Of a stretch of 64,000 nucleotides of DNA, positions 20,179 through 27,713 are shown piece after piece. Made by a program: the position numbers and the translations under genes. The stretch comes from Goekera deserti. Lineage in GTDB: Bacteria; Actinomycetota; Actinomycetes; Mycobacteriales; Geodermatophilaceae. The notes under the pieces are model-generated. The model was not told the origin of the DNA. It saw nothing but the letters and a program-made list of their open reading frames with translations, and made no database searches. Position 1 is the first letter of the stretch; every line of letters begins with the position of its first letter. The stretch covers positions 186,001 through 250,000 of the forward strand of contig NZ_JAAGWK010000009.1 in the NCBI RefSeq assembly GCF_010685995.1, in the 5' to 3' direction.

Positions 20179-20203
20179 CGCGGCCACCTCGGGCGCAGAC
20201 GAC

Positions 20204-20235
20204 GACAGCCGCCGTCCCGGGGGACGGCGGCTGTC
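20204..20235 (-). terminator. Terminator hairpin after the DUF3040 gene
   Basis: Perfect 14-base arms GACAGCCGCCGTCC (20204-20217) and GGACGGCGGCTGTC (20222-20235) enclose a four-base loop. The hairpin lies 20 bases beyond the DUF3040 stop, between two convergent genes, and may work in both directions. Confidence 0.75.
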
Positions 20236-20254
20236 GGTGCGTGCGAGGAGGCTG

Positions 20255-20653
20255 CTACTGGTCGTAGCGCCGGCGGAAGCGCTCTTCGAGGCGGCCCTTG
20301 AGCGGCTGGCGGCGGGGCTTGGTGGAGCTGGCACCGCCCGGCCGGCCGCTGGTGCCGGAGGCGACCGGACCGGTCTCCACCGCCCCGGTCGCGGCCTTGT
20401 AGTTCAGGACACCGAGCACGGCGCCGCCGAAGGCGACCAGGAAGGCGAGTACACCGAGCGGGACGCTCCACGCCACGCCGGCGACCAGGCCGGCGAGCCC
20501 GAGGACGATCAGCAGGACGCCGATCTGGAGCTTGCGGCGCGCCTTGATGCGGTGGTCGCCGGTACGGACGGTGGAAGCGAACTTCGGGTCGTCGTCGACC
20601 AGCGCACGCTCGATCTGCTCCAGCAGTTTCTGCTCGTGCTCGGAGAGCGGCAC
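20255..20653 (-). CDS. DUF3040 domain-containing membrane protein
   Basis: Small actinobacterial membrane protein of unknown function. I chose GTG at 20653 rather than a TTG at 20680 because the product then begins VPLSEHEQKLLEQIE, the standard DUF3040 opening, and GGAGG lies five bases upstream. The 132-residue product has two hydrophobic segments (about 44-62 and 66-84) and a basic C-terminal tail ending in Arg-rich sequence. The M. tuberculosis gene just beyond the dcw cluster (Rv2169c, from memory) is of this kind. Confidence 0.85.
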   Translation of the reverse strand: MPLSEHEQKLLEQIERALVDDDPKFASTVRTGDHRIKARRKLQIGVLLIVLGLAGLVAGVAWSVPLGVLAFLVAFGGAVLGVLNYKAATGAVETGPVASGTSGRPGGASSTKPRRQPLKGRLEERFRRRYDQ

Positions 20654-20683
20654 GTCGGCCTCCAGGTGCGCGGAACTCAAGTG

Positions 20684-20719
20684 CGTCGGTGGCTCTCCAC
20701 CGACGGTACCCCGAGGATA
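20684..20719 (-). promoter_or_regulatory. DUF3040 promoter and leader hairpin
   Basis: On the minus strand a TATCCT box (20719-20714) fits a -10. Just downstream, nine-base arms CGTCGGTGG and CCACCGACG (20684-20705) form a perfect hairpin with a four-base loop in the predicted 5' leader, about 30 bases before the start codon. It could instead end dinB transcripts arriving from upstream. Confidence 0.4.
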
Positions 20720-20838
20720 CGAGGCGTTGGCACAGTGCGAAAGGCGAGAGCCTCCCGACGCGCCAGCAGCCCGTGTGGTTCATCCCATGGAGGGGCCGGG
20801 AACGTTCTCCCGCGCGGCGCCGGGGACCGGGCGGGCGG

Positions 20839-22050
20839 TCAGGGCCGGCCGCCGCCGCCGGCGGCCGGCCGGATCAGCGTGCCCGGGCGCACGGCCCCGG
20901 CACCGAACCGTCGCGCGGCCCGGTCGGCGGCCAGCTCGGCGTCCCGGCGGCCGTGCTCGCGCACGCCGAGCTCCAGCTGCTGGGCCGCCGAGCCCTCGTC
21001 GACCAGACGCTCGGCCCGCACCCCGACCAGCCGGATGCGCGCCCGGTCCAGCCCGAGGGCGTCGTAGAGCGCCCGGGCGGTGTCGTAGAGCTCCTGCCCG
21101 ACGTCGGTGGGTGCGGCGAGCGTGCGCGAGCGGGTGATGGTGTGGAAGTCGGCGAAGCGCACCTTGATGCTGACGGTGCGGGCCAGGTGGCCGGCCGACC
21201 GCAGCCGCCCCGCGGTCCGCTCGGACAGCCGCAGCAGCTCCCGGTGCACCACCTGCGGGTCGTCGACGTCGGTGGAGAAGGTCTCCTCGGCGCCGGTCGA
21301 CCGGTCCGGCTCGTCGGGGACGACGCGACGCGGGTCCCGGCCCCAGGACAGCTCGTGCAGGTGCCGGCCGGCGGCGGCGCCGACCGCCCGCTGCAGGGTC
21401 TGTGCCGGCACGTGCGCGAGGTCACCGACGGTGCGCAGCCCCAGGCGCAGCAGCACGTCCTCGGTCTTCGGGCCCACGCCCCACAGCGCCCCGACCGGCA
21501 GCGGGTGCAGGAAGGCCATGACCTCCGGGGGCCGCACGACGAGCAGGCCGTCGGGCTTGCTGTGGGTGGAGGCGAGCTTGGCCACGAACATGCTGCCGGC
21601 CACCCCCACCGAGCAGGTGATGCCCTGCTCGTCGTGCACGCGGGAACGGATGTGCTCGGCGATCGCGAGGGCGTCGCCCAGCCGGCGACCGGAGCCGGAC
21701 ACGTCGAGGAACGCCTCGTCCAGGGAGAGCGGCTGGACCACCGGGGTGATCGAGCGGAACAGGGCCATGACCGACCGGGAGACCTCCTCGTACAGCGCCA
21801 GGTCACCCGGCAGCACGGTGGCCGTCGGGCACAGCCGCAGCGCGCGGGACACCGGCATGGCGCTGTGCACCCCGTACCGGCGCGCCTCGTAGGTCGCCGA
21901 GGTGACCACTCCCCGGTTGCCGTGGCCGCCGACGATCACCGGGGTGCCGGCCAGCTCGGGGTGCCGGCGCACCTCGACGCTGGCGAAGAAGGCGTCCATG
22001 TCGACGTGCAGCACCGTGCACCCGGCAGCGCGCGCCGTGCTCCCACCCAC
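20839..22050 (-). CDS. dinB: DNA polymerase IV (DinB, Y-family)
   Basis: Error-prone translesion polymerase of 403 residues. It has the Y-family opening VLHVDMDAFFASVE with the first catalytic Asp, the palm motif QPLSLDEAFLDVSG with the second acidic pair, two helix-hairpin-helix segments (ALWGVGPKTEDVLLRLG) and a little-finger domain. The C-terminus lacks an obvious beta-clamp pentapeptide. The GTG at 22050 has GGAGGGG four bases upstream. A perfect LexA-type palindrome lies 18 bases before the start, so SOS control is expected. Confidence 0.93.
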   Translation of the reverse strand: MGGSTARAAGCTVLHVDMDAFFASVEVRRHPELAGTPVIVGGHGNRGVVTSATYEARRYGVHSAMPVSRALRLCPTATVLPGDLALYEEVSRSVMALFRSITPVVQPLSLDEAFLDVSGSGRRLGDALAIAEHIRSRVHDEQGITCSVGVAGSMFVAKLASTHSKPDGLLVVRPPEVMAFLHPLPVGALWGVGPKTEDVLLRLGLRTVGDLAHVPAQTLQRAVGAAAGRHLHELSWGRDPRRVVPDEPDRSTGAEETFSTDVDDPQVVHRELLRLSERTAGRLRSAGHLARTVSIKVRFADFHTITRSRTLAAPTDVGQELYDTARALYDALGLDRARIRLVGVRAERLVDEGSAAQQLELGVREHGRRDAELAADRAARRFGAGAVRPGTLIRPAAGGGGRP

Positions 22051-22067
22051 CGGACCCCTCCCGTCGA

Positions 22068-22083
22068 TCGAACACGTGTTCGA
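22068..22083 (-). promoter_or_regulatory. LexA (SOS) box upstream of dinB
   Basis: TCGAACACGTGTTCGA is a perfect 16-base palindrome matching the actinobacterial SOS box (GAAC-N4-GTTC with flanking TC and GA). The same 16 bases occur inside the box before the DUF6504-HEPN-dnaE2 operon at 32684-32703. Confidence 0.85.
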
Positions 22084-22141
22084 CCAGGAGGATAGCCGGG
22101 ACGGTCGGCGGCGTGGTCGTCCGCGGGCTGCTGGCGGCGGC

Positions 22142-22246
22142 GTGCTGCGCTCCCGGGCCCACGCCCAGGACACCTCGGACGACGGGCTGGCGCTGGACCT
22201 GCTGGAGGGGCGCCTGGACGCCGACCAGCTCACCGCGGAGCCCTGA
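22142..22246 (+). CDS. Possible 34-residue acidic small protein
   Basis: A short frame with GTG at 22142 encodes an acidic, amphipathic-looking peptide with SDDGLALDLLEGRLDADQL near its end. Codon third positions are GC-rich as in real genes. No ribosome binding site lies before this GTG. The frame stays open back into the LexA box, where another GTG occurs, so the true start, if any, is unclear. No family recognised. Confidence 0.2.
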   Translation: MLRSRAHAQDTSDDGLALDLLEGRLDADQLTAEP

Positions 22247-22356
22247 CCTGCCGGGGTACGTTCGGGCGGCAGGTGTGGGTCGTGGATCAACGCGGTAGGG
22301 ACCCACGGAGCGGCCGCCGTCCGGTGGCCGGTCGAACTCAGAGATCGGAGAAGCCC

Positions 22357-22719
22357 ATGGCGTTCGACGACGAGGACATGACCAGCGCAGAGGGCCCCGC
22401 GGACAGCGGCGCCGGCGAGGGCACCCCCGGTCAGCACGACGGCGGTGCCGACGGTGGCGCCGACGGTGGCGCCCACGGCCCCGCGGACGGCGGCGCTGCC
22501 GGTGGCGGCTCCGACGGTGGTGCCGATGGCGGCGCTGACGGTGGTGCCGACGGTGGCGCGGACGGCGGTGCCGACGGTGGCGCCCACGGCCCGGCCGACG
22601 GCGGCGCGCACGGGCCCGCGGACGGTGGTGCTGACGGCGGTGCCGACGGTGGTGCTGACGGCGGCGCCGACGGCGGTGCCGATGGTGGCGCCGACGGCGG
22701 CGCGGACGGGTCGGCCTGA
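22357..22719 (+). CDS. Asp/Gly/Ala tetrapeptide-repeat protein, possible modified-peptide precursor
   Basis: A 120-residue protein with a 27-residue non-repetitive acidic N-terminus (MAFDDEDMTSAEG...) and then almost pure tetrapeptide repeats: 18 copies of DGGA, three of HGPA and a final DGSA. It contains no Lys, Arg or Cys. Repeat codons vary synonymously (GGT/GGC, GAC/GAT), which suggests the protein sequence is what is kept. The ATG has GGAG six bases upstream. It immediately precedes a JmjC/cupin oxygenase gene, so a leader-plus-core precursor whose Asp or His residues are hydroxylated is an attractive inference. Nothing in the sequence proves modification. Confidence 0.8.
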   Translation: MAFDDEDMTSAEGPADSGAGEGTPGQHDGGADGGADGGAHGPADGGAAGGGSDGGADGGADGGADGGADGGADGGAHGPADGGAHGPADGGADGGADGGADGGADGGADGGADGGADGSA

Positions 22720-24056
22720 CCCTCACCGCGACCACGCAGGGCCGGGCGGCGTCCTCCCCCTCCGGGGACGACGACCGCCCGGCCCTGCGCCGCTGCATCA
22801 CCGGCGACCCGGGGGTCTTCGCAGCGGAACACTGGTCGCGTCTGCCGATGCTGTCCCGGGCCGCCGACCTGGGTGGTGACTTCACCGACCTGCTGACGCT
22901 GGCCGACGTCGACGAGCTGCTGTCGACGCGCGGCCTGCGCACCCCCTTCCTGCGGATCGCCAAGGACGGCGCCGTGGTGGACCCGGGGCGGTTCACGTCC
23001 TCCGGCGGCGCCGGCGCCGAGATCGCCGACCAGGTCTCCTCGGACTCCGTGCTGCGCCTGTTCGCCGAGGGCAGCACCGTGGTGCTGCAGGGCCTGCACC
23101 GGCTCTGGCCGCCGCTGATCGAGTTCGCCGACCAGCTGGCCGCCGACCTGGGGCACCCCACGCAGGTCAACGCCTACGTCACCCCGCCGTCCTCGCGCGG
23201 GTTCTCCCCGCACTACGACGTGCACGACGTCTTCGTGCTGCAGGTGGCCGGGGAGAAGCACTGGACGATCCACTCACCGGTGCTCACCGACCCGCTGCGC
23301 ACCCAGCCGTGGGCCGACAGGGCCGCCGAGGTCGCCGCCGCCGCCCGCCGTCCACCGGTGATCGACACGGTGCTGCGCCCCGGGGACGCCCTGTACCTGC
23401 CGCGCGGCTACCTGCACGCGGCCACCGCCCTGGGCGAGATCAGCGCCCACCTGACCATCGGGGTGCACCCGGTGACCCGGTGGGGTGCACTGGAGTCCGC
23501 CCTGGACCTGCTCCGGGTCGCGGCCGCCGACGACCCCGAGCTGCGCCGGTCGCTGCCGCTGGGCACCGACCTGGCCGACCCGGACAGCGCCGCGGACGAC
23601 GTCGCGGCGGTGCTCGCCGGGCTGCACGCCGCGCTGGACCGGATCGACCCCGGGCAGGTCGCCGACCGGCTGCGTGCCCGCGCCTGGTCCCAGGTGCGCC
23701 CGCAGCCGGTCACGCCGCTGGCCACCTCCGCCGCCGCCGCCGCGCTCGGCCCGGACTCGGTGCTGCAGCTGCGGCCGCGTCTGCGCGTGCAGCTGCGCCC
23801 GGCCGTCGGCGACCGGGTCGCCCTGGTCGCCGGGCGGCGCACGCTCGACCTGCCCGCGGCCCGGCGACCGGCGCTGGCCGCGCTGCTGGCGGGGGCACCG
23901 GTCGCCGTCCGCGACCTGCCCGGCCTGGCCGCCGGCGAGCAGCTCGAGCTGGCCCGCCAGCTGGTGGTCGAGGCGGTCGCCGTGCTGCCCGGGTCACCGC
24001 CGGCCGGCGCGGGGCAGGATGGGGTGCGTGCGTGGGATGCCGGACCCGGGTCCTGA
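22716..24056 (+). CDS. JmjC/cupin_4-type Fe(II)/2-oxoglutarate oxygenase
   Basis: Resembles the RoxA/YcfD ribosomal-oxygenase family. The iron facial triad appears as HYD (His and Asp at residues 166 and 168 of this model) and the distal His in LPRGYLHAA (about 234), with VFVLQVAGEKHW between. A winged-helix-like C-terminal region follows. The conserved N-terminal EHWSRLPMLSR block lies upstream of the first ATG (22848), and the frame is open and GC3-rich back to 22716. The only start-like codon covering it is CTG at 22716, which overlaps the repeat-protein stop as CTGA. Start uncertain: CTG, ATG 22848, or a frameshift. In this locus the likely substrate is the repeat protein or a ribosomal protein. 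Confidence 0.8.
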   Translation: MTLTATTQGRAASSPSGDDDRPALRRCITGDPGVFAAEHWSRLPMLSRAADLGGDFTDLLTLADVDELLSTRGLRTPFLRIAKDGAVVDPGRFTSSGGAGAEIADQVSSDSVLRLFAEGSTVVLQGLHRLWPPLIEFADQLAADLGHPTQVNAYVTPPSSRGFSPHYDVHDVFVLQVAGEKHWTIHSPVLTDPLRTQPWADRAAEVAAAARRPPVIDTVLRPGDALYLPRGYLHAATALGEISAHLTIGVHPVTRWGALESALDLLRVAAADDPELRRSLPLGTDLADPDSAADDVAAVLAGLHAALDRIDPGQVADRLRARAWSQVRPQPVTPLATSAAAAALGPDSVLQLRPRLRVQLRPAVGDRVALVAGRRTLDLPAARRPALAALLAGAPVAVRDLPGLAAGEQLELARQLVVEAVAVLPGSPPAGAGQDGVRAWDAGPGS

Positions 24057-24069
24057 CCGGGCTCCCCGG

Positions 24070-25059
24070 GTGAGCAGCTGCACCTCCGCACCGGCCCCCG
24101 AGACGCTCGACGACTTCTGCATCCCGGACGACGGTGCCGGCCCGGCGGTGTCCCGGCCGGTGCCCCGGCTGGACCCGGAGCGCTGCTCGGTCGCCGCGCT
24201 GACCCGCGGCGACTCCGGTGTGGCCACCGCTCCCCCGGCCCAGCGGTGGCTGCTGGTCGAGCAGCCCGGGCCGTGGGGCCGGGAGGCGCTGCTGGAGTCG
24301 CGGTTCGACCGGGCGGTGGCCTCCCGGGTGGCCCGGCGGGCCCGGGAGGAGGGCGTGCGGGTGCAGCTGGTCCGGCGTCCGGGTGCCCGGCTCGCCGACA
24401 CCCGCCGGCGCTGGGCGTACGTGGACACCTCGCCCGGCGTCGAGCGGGCGTGGTGGTCGATCCGGTCCACCGACGCCGAGCTGCTCGACGTGCCCTGGGA
24501 CGGGTCGGTGGGCACCCCCGCCGACCGGCCGATGTACCTGGTCTGCACGCACGGCGCGCACGACACGTGCTGCGCGGTGCGCGGGCGGCCGCTGGCCCGG
24601 GACCTGCCGGCGCCCAGCCCGGCCGACGTGTGGGAGACCAGCCACCTGGGCGGTTGCCGGTTCGCCGCGAACATCGTGGTGCTGCCGCAGGGTTGCTACT
24701 ACGGGCAGGTGCCCGGCGACGGCGCGGAGGTGGTGGCTGCCCACGAGCAGGGCCGGGTGGCACTGCCGTGGCTGCGCGGGCGGACCGGCCTGCCGCTGCC
24801 GGTGCAGGCGGCCCAGCACCACGCCCGGCACGAGCTCGGGCTGACCGGGCTGGCGGACCTGCCGCTGCTCCGGCTGTCCACCCTGGACTCTCCCGGTGCG
24901 GACGTGGAGCGGTGGGCGGTGACGCTGGCCGGCCCGCGGGGCGCGGTCGCCGTGGTCGTGGAGAGCCGGCTGCCGGCGCACCCCGACCGGCTCACCTGCG
25001 CGGCACCCGGGCCGGGACGGGCCCGCACCTGGCACGCCATGGCACTCACCACCCCGTGA
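24070..25059 (+). CDS. Sucrase/ferredoxin-like (thioredoxin-fold Fe-S) family protein
   Basis: A 329-residue protein of the Suc_Fer-like family. Cysteines fall in CTHGAHDTCCAVRGRPL and in HLGGCRFAANIVVLPQG followed by a further Cys, the pattern expected for a thioredoxin-like [2Fe-2S] site. The GTG start at 24070 lies 13 bases after the oxygenase stop, so the two are probably co-transcribed. It could deliver electrons to the oxygenase or keep its iron reduced; that is inference from context. No enzymatic function is established for the family as far as I know. Confidence 0.8.
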   Translation: MSSCTSAPAPETLDDFCIPDDGAGPAVSRPVPRLDPERCSVAALTRGDSGVATAPPAQRWLLVEQPGPWGREALLESRFDRAVASRVARRAREEGVRVQLVRRPGARLADTRRRWAYVDTSPGVERAWWSIRSTDAELLDVPWDGSVGTPADRPMYLVCTHGAHDTCCAVRGRPLARDLPAPSPADVWETSHLGGCRFAANIVVLPQGCYYGQVPGDGAEVVAAHEQGRVALPWLRGRTGLPLPVQAAQHHARHELGLTGLADLPLLRLSTLDSPGADVERWAVTLAGPRGAVAVVVESRLPAHPDRLTCAAPGPGRARTWHAMALTTP

Positions 25060-25110
25060 GCCGCGTCGCGGCCGGACGCCGCCCCGACCGGGATCCCCCG
25101 GCTCGAGCCC

Positions 25111-25134
25111 GTCACCGGTGACCCCCGGCCGGGG
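25111..25134. terminator. Weak candidate terminator between convergent genes
   Basis: Two adjacent self-complementary stretches, GTCACCGGTGAC (25111-25122) and CCCCGGCCGGGG (25123-25134), lie in the 80-base gap between the Fe-S gene and the convergent phosphatase gene. Neither has a proper loop, so termination here is only suggested by position. Confidence 0.25.
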
Positions 25135-25139
25135 CCCCG

Positions 25140-26312
25140 TCAGCCCAGTGCGCCGCCTCGGGCCATCAGCAGGGGGATCGCGAGCTCGGTGGCGGTGAGC
25201 GAGCCGTGGTAGGCGGCGAGGATCGACGGGATCGGCTCCTGCCGGGTCGCGGTCATCACCCAGTCGCCCCGGGCGAGGGCGACGACGTCCCCGATCCGGG
25301 CGTCCAGGCCGGCGCCGACCGGGCCGAAGACGCCGCTCTGCACGGCCTCCTCGCGGCCCATCACCCAGGCCCGGTCGCCCAGCACGCCCTGCCAGCGGGC
25401 GAGCACGTCGGCCTCGGCCCCGGGTTCGGCGTGCACGTAGCGCGCCCGCGGCTCACCGGCCAGCAGCCGGACGCCGTCCAGCAGGTCGGGGTGGGTGTCC
25501 ACGTCGAGCCGGGTGTCCGGGCCGACGTCGATCATGCCGTGGTCGGCGGTGACGAGCAGGGCGCCGTCGGCGGGCAGCCCGGCGACCAGCTGCTCGACCA
25601 TCCGGTCGACGACGGACAGCTGGTTGCGCCAGCTGTCGGAGCCCACCCCGCGGACGTGGCCGGTCAGGTCGAGCTCGGCGTGGTAGCCGTACACCAGGGT
25701 CCGGGGGGCGGCGGCGAGGGACTGCAGGGCCAGCGCGACCAGGTCGCCGGGTGAGAAGGCGGCGGCGTAGTGGGCGCCCCGGTAGGCGGCCGCGGTGAGC
25801 CCGGAGCGGGCGAAGCTGTGCGGCGCCACCACGGTGGCCGGGACCCCGGCGGCGATGGCCTGCTGGAAGACGGTGGGCCGGGACTGCCAGGCGCCGGGGT
25901 CGGGGTCGTCGGTCCAGTGGGTGTGGTTGACCAGCCGGCCCTCGCCGGGCACCTCGGTGACGAAGCCGAGCACGCCGTGGCTGCCCGGTGGCAGGCCGGT
26001 GCCCAGGGTGGTGAGGCTGACCGGGGTGGTGCTCGGGCAGGGCGCGCTCAGCACGCCGGCCGGGCTGGTGAGTGCGGCCAGGGTCGGGGCCAGGTCGGCG
26101 TGCGCGGCCACCAGGTCGGCCCCGAGCCCGTCGACGAGCAGCACGAGCACCCGCCGGGCCCCGCCGAGGGCCTCGGTGAGGCCCAGCGGGTCGGCCGGCA
26201 GGTCACCGCGCTGCACGGTGACCCCGAGCGACGCCGCCGCCCCGGGCAGCACGTCGGCCAGGGTGTCCCGGCCGTAGTCGGGGACCAGCAGGTCGCCGGG
26301 GCGGCCGCTCAC
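25140..26312 (-). CDS. Alkaline phosphatase superfamily / nucleotide pyrophosphatase-like hydrolase
   Basis: A 390-residue metal-dependent phosphohydrolase or phosphodiesterase. It has the first metal-binding motif LVLLVDGLGAD, the nucleophile region PSTTPVSLTTLGTG (a Thr nucleophile as in NPP enzymes), and the later metal motif VTADHGMIDVG. No signal peptide is visible, so it is probably cytoplasmic. The GTG start at 26312 overlaps the methyltransferase stop (GTGA). The substrate cannot be told from sequence. Confidence 0.85.
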   Translation of the reverse strand: MSGRPGDLLVPDYGRDTLADVLPGAAASLGVTVQRGDLPADPLGLTEALGGARRVLVLLVDGLGADLVAAHADLAPTLAALTSPAGVLSAPCPSTTPVSLTTLGTGLPPGSHGVLGFVTEVPGEGRLVNHTHWTDDPDPGAWQSRPTVFQQAIAAGVPATVVAPHSFARSGLTAAAYRGAHYAAAFSPGDLVALALQSLAAAPRTLVYGYHAELDLTGHVRGVGSDSWRNQLSVVDRMVEQLVAGLPADGALLVTADHGMIDVGPDTRLDVDTHPDLLDGVRLLAGEPRARYVHAEPGAEADVLARWQGVLGDRAWVMGREEAVQSGVFGPVGAGLDARIGDVVALARGDWVMTATRQEPIPSILAAYHGSLTATELAIPLLMARGGALG

Positions 26313-27112
26313 TCCGGCGCCAGCGCCGCGGCCCCGGCCGCGCCGTCGGGGCCGGCGTCGGCCGGCCGGGTGGCCAGCACGTGCAGCGCGGTGGCGACGT
26401 CGCGGTAGGGCGAGCTCTCGGCCAGCGCGACCTCCAGCCGGCGCACCGCGGCCGGGTCGGCCCCGGACGACGCCCCGAGCAGGTCGGCGACCACCGAGAC
26501 CCCGCGCCACGGCCCGGGCTGGAGCCCGGCGGCGCGCACCAGGCCGAGCAGCTCGTCGGGGGTGAACCGGCGCCGGGCCGGGCGGGCCCGCCCGGGAGCC
26601 GGGTCGCGGTCGTCGATCAGTGCCCGGGCCTCCACCGGGTGGCCGGACAGGGCGCGGGCGAGCACGGCGCCGGCCCGGTTGGCACCGGCCACGCTGACCG
26701 GGGCGCCGGGGCGCAGGACGCCGGCGATCTCCTGCAGGGTGCGGTGCGGGTCGTCGACCACCTCCAGCAGGAAGTGGCACAGCACCAGGTCGAAGGAGCC
26801 GGTACCGCCTGCCGCGGGCAGCACACCGCCCAGCCGGTCGGCGTCGCCCTGCAGGGCCCGCACCCGGTCGGCGACGCCGGCGTTCCCGGCCCGACGGGCG
26901 AGGGTGGCCAGGGCGTCGGCGCTGGTGTCCACCACGGTGACCTGGTGACCCAGCTCGGCGAGCGGGACGGCGAAGATGCCGCTGCCACCGCCGACGTCGA
27001 GCACCTGGAGCGGTCGGCCGGCGGCGACCAGGGGGTCCAGTGCCGCCCAGATGGCCGCGGTGCGGGCGGGGAACTGCTCGGCGGTGGGCGCGGCGGCGGC
27101 GGGAGGCGGCAC
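26309..27112 (-). CDS. Class I SAM-dependent methyltransferase
   Basis: A 267-residue methyltransferase with SAM motif I VLDVGGGSGIFAVPLA (about residues 36-51), the acidic end of strand 2 (VTVVDTSADA) and the post-motif FDLVLCHFLLEVVDDP. The C-terminal half is typical of small-molecule O- or C-methyltransferases. A TAGGCT box (27125-27120) ends seven bases before the GTG, suggesting a leaderless transcript shared with the phosphatase gene. Substrate unknown. Confidence 0.85.
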   Translation of the reverse strand: MPPPAAAAPTAEQFPARTAAIWAALDPLVAAGRPLQVLDVGGGSGIFAVPLAELGHQVTVVDTSADALATLARRAGNAGVADRVRALQGDADRLGGVLPAAGGTGSFDLVLCHFLLEVVDDPHRTLQEIAGVLRPGAPVSVAGANRAGAVLARALSGHPVEARALIDDRDPAPGRARPARRRFTPDELLGLVRAAGLQPGPWRGVSVVADLLGASSGADPAAVRRLEVALAESSPYRDVATALHVLATRPADAGPDGAAGAAALAPE

Positions 27113-27119
27113 CCGTCGG

Positions 27120-27125
27120 AGCCTA
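27120..27125 (-). promoter_or_regulatory. Putative leaderless promoter -10 of the methyltransferase operon
   Basis: TAGGCT on the minus strand fits TANNNT and ends seven bases before the GTG at 27112. No ribosome binding site is present. Confidence 0.5.
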
Positions 27126-27231
27126 GCCGCGGCGCACCCGGGCCGGCCGGCGGTGCGTCCGCTGCCCCCGGACCGGGCGAGGACCTTGCGCTCCCCGGGT
27201 GCCGCAGGTGCGGCTGGTGTCCCGGGGGCCG

Positions 27232-27335
27232 CTCGTCACTCCTGGGGATGACGAGTGCGTGTCGATCGTCCGTGGGGGGACGACCACGCTGCGTGAGACG
27301 TATAGCGTGCAACGCAATGTCGATCATGATGCGTT
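27232..27335 (+). promoter_or_regulatory. Regulatory region with two inverted repeats
   Basis: This stretch is noticeably more AT-rich than its surroundings. It holds CTCGTCA/TGACGAG (27232-27238 and 27249-27255) and AACGCA/TGCGTT (27311-27316 and 27330-27335). A possible -10 (TATAGC, from 27301) lies between them. It precedes the small gene at 27394 and suggests a regulated promoter. The binding protein is unknown. Confidence 0.35.
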
Positions 27336-27393
27336 CCAGATCAGGGACCGTTCGCTCGCGGCCCGTGCCCGGCCGCGCCGGAGCGGGAGCGTC

Positions 27394-27615
27394 ATGAGTG
27401 CCGGGTCGCCGCGCGAGGCGGCCGACGACGCCGCCGTGGTGCTCGGCTGGATGAGCCGGCTGGCACCCAGCCGCGCGCTGGCCGAGGACCTGACCGTCGA
27501 GGTGTTCGGCCGGCTGACCGGGAGGCAGCCGGGCTGGCTGGCCCGCTGCCCGGCCGGGGTGCAGCAGCGCTTCCACAGCGCCCAGGCCGTGCTGGAGTTC
27601 CGCGGCGTGCTGTAG
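27394..27615 (+). CDS. Small hypothetical protein with a sigma-factor-like helix
   Basis: A 73-residue product starting at an ATG with GGGAG four bases upstream. It contains ALAEDLTVEVFGRLTGR, which resembles region 2 of ECF sigma factors, but there is no region 2.4 or region 4, so it could not act as a complete sigma factor. An open frame extends upstream to 27199 without coding character. It may be a remnant, a small regulator, or unrelated. Confidence 0.5.
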   Translation: MSAGSPREAADDAAVVLGWMSRLAPSRALAEDLTVEVFGRLTGRQPGWLARCPAGVQQRFHSAQAVLEFRGVL

Positions 27616-27631
27616 CCCTGCCGGTGCCGGG

Positions 27632-27713
27632 GCCCGGCGTGCGTGTGCGGGGGCACGCGGGGTCTCCTCAGTGCCCGGCGTGCGTGTGCGGGGGCACGCG
27701 GGATTTCCTCAGT
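27632..27713. repeat. 41-bp tandem duplication containing terminator-like hairpins
   Basis: Two 41-base copies (27632-27672 and 27673-27713) differ at two positions. Each contains CGTGTGC and GCACGCG around a GGGG loop, a hairpin with one wobble pair. The second copy overlaps the stop codon of the convergent dnaE2 gene. The pair probably acts as a double bidirectional terminator. Confidence 0.6.

Noticed and set aside
20654-20680. TTG start at 20680 for the DUF3040 gene
   Set aside because: The GTG at 20653 has a well-placed GGAGG and matches the usual family N-terminus.
22430-22715. Possible CRISPR or satellite array in the repeat-protein gene
   Set aside because: Periodicity is 12 bases in codon phase with synonymous variation and no spacers, so it is coding repeat.
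22445-22879. Alternative frame through the DGGA repeats reading PTVAPTV repeats
   Set aside because: The DGGA frame has the ribosome binding site, a non-repetitive acidic start and a stop adjoining the next gene. The other frame ends inside the oxygenase gene in the wrong frame.
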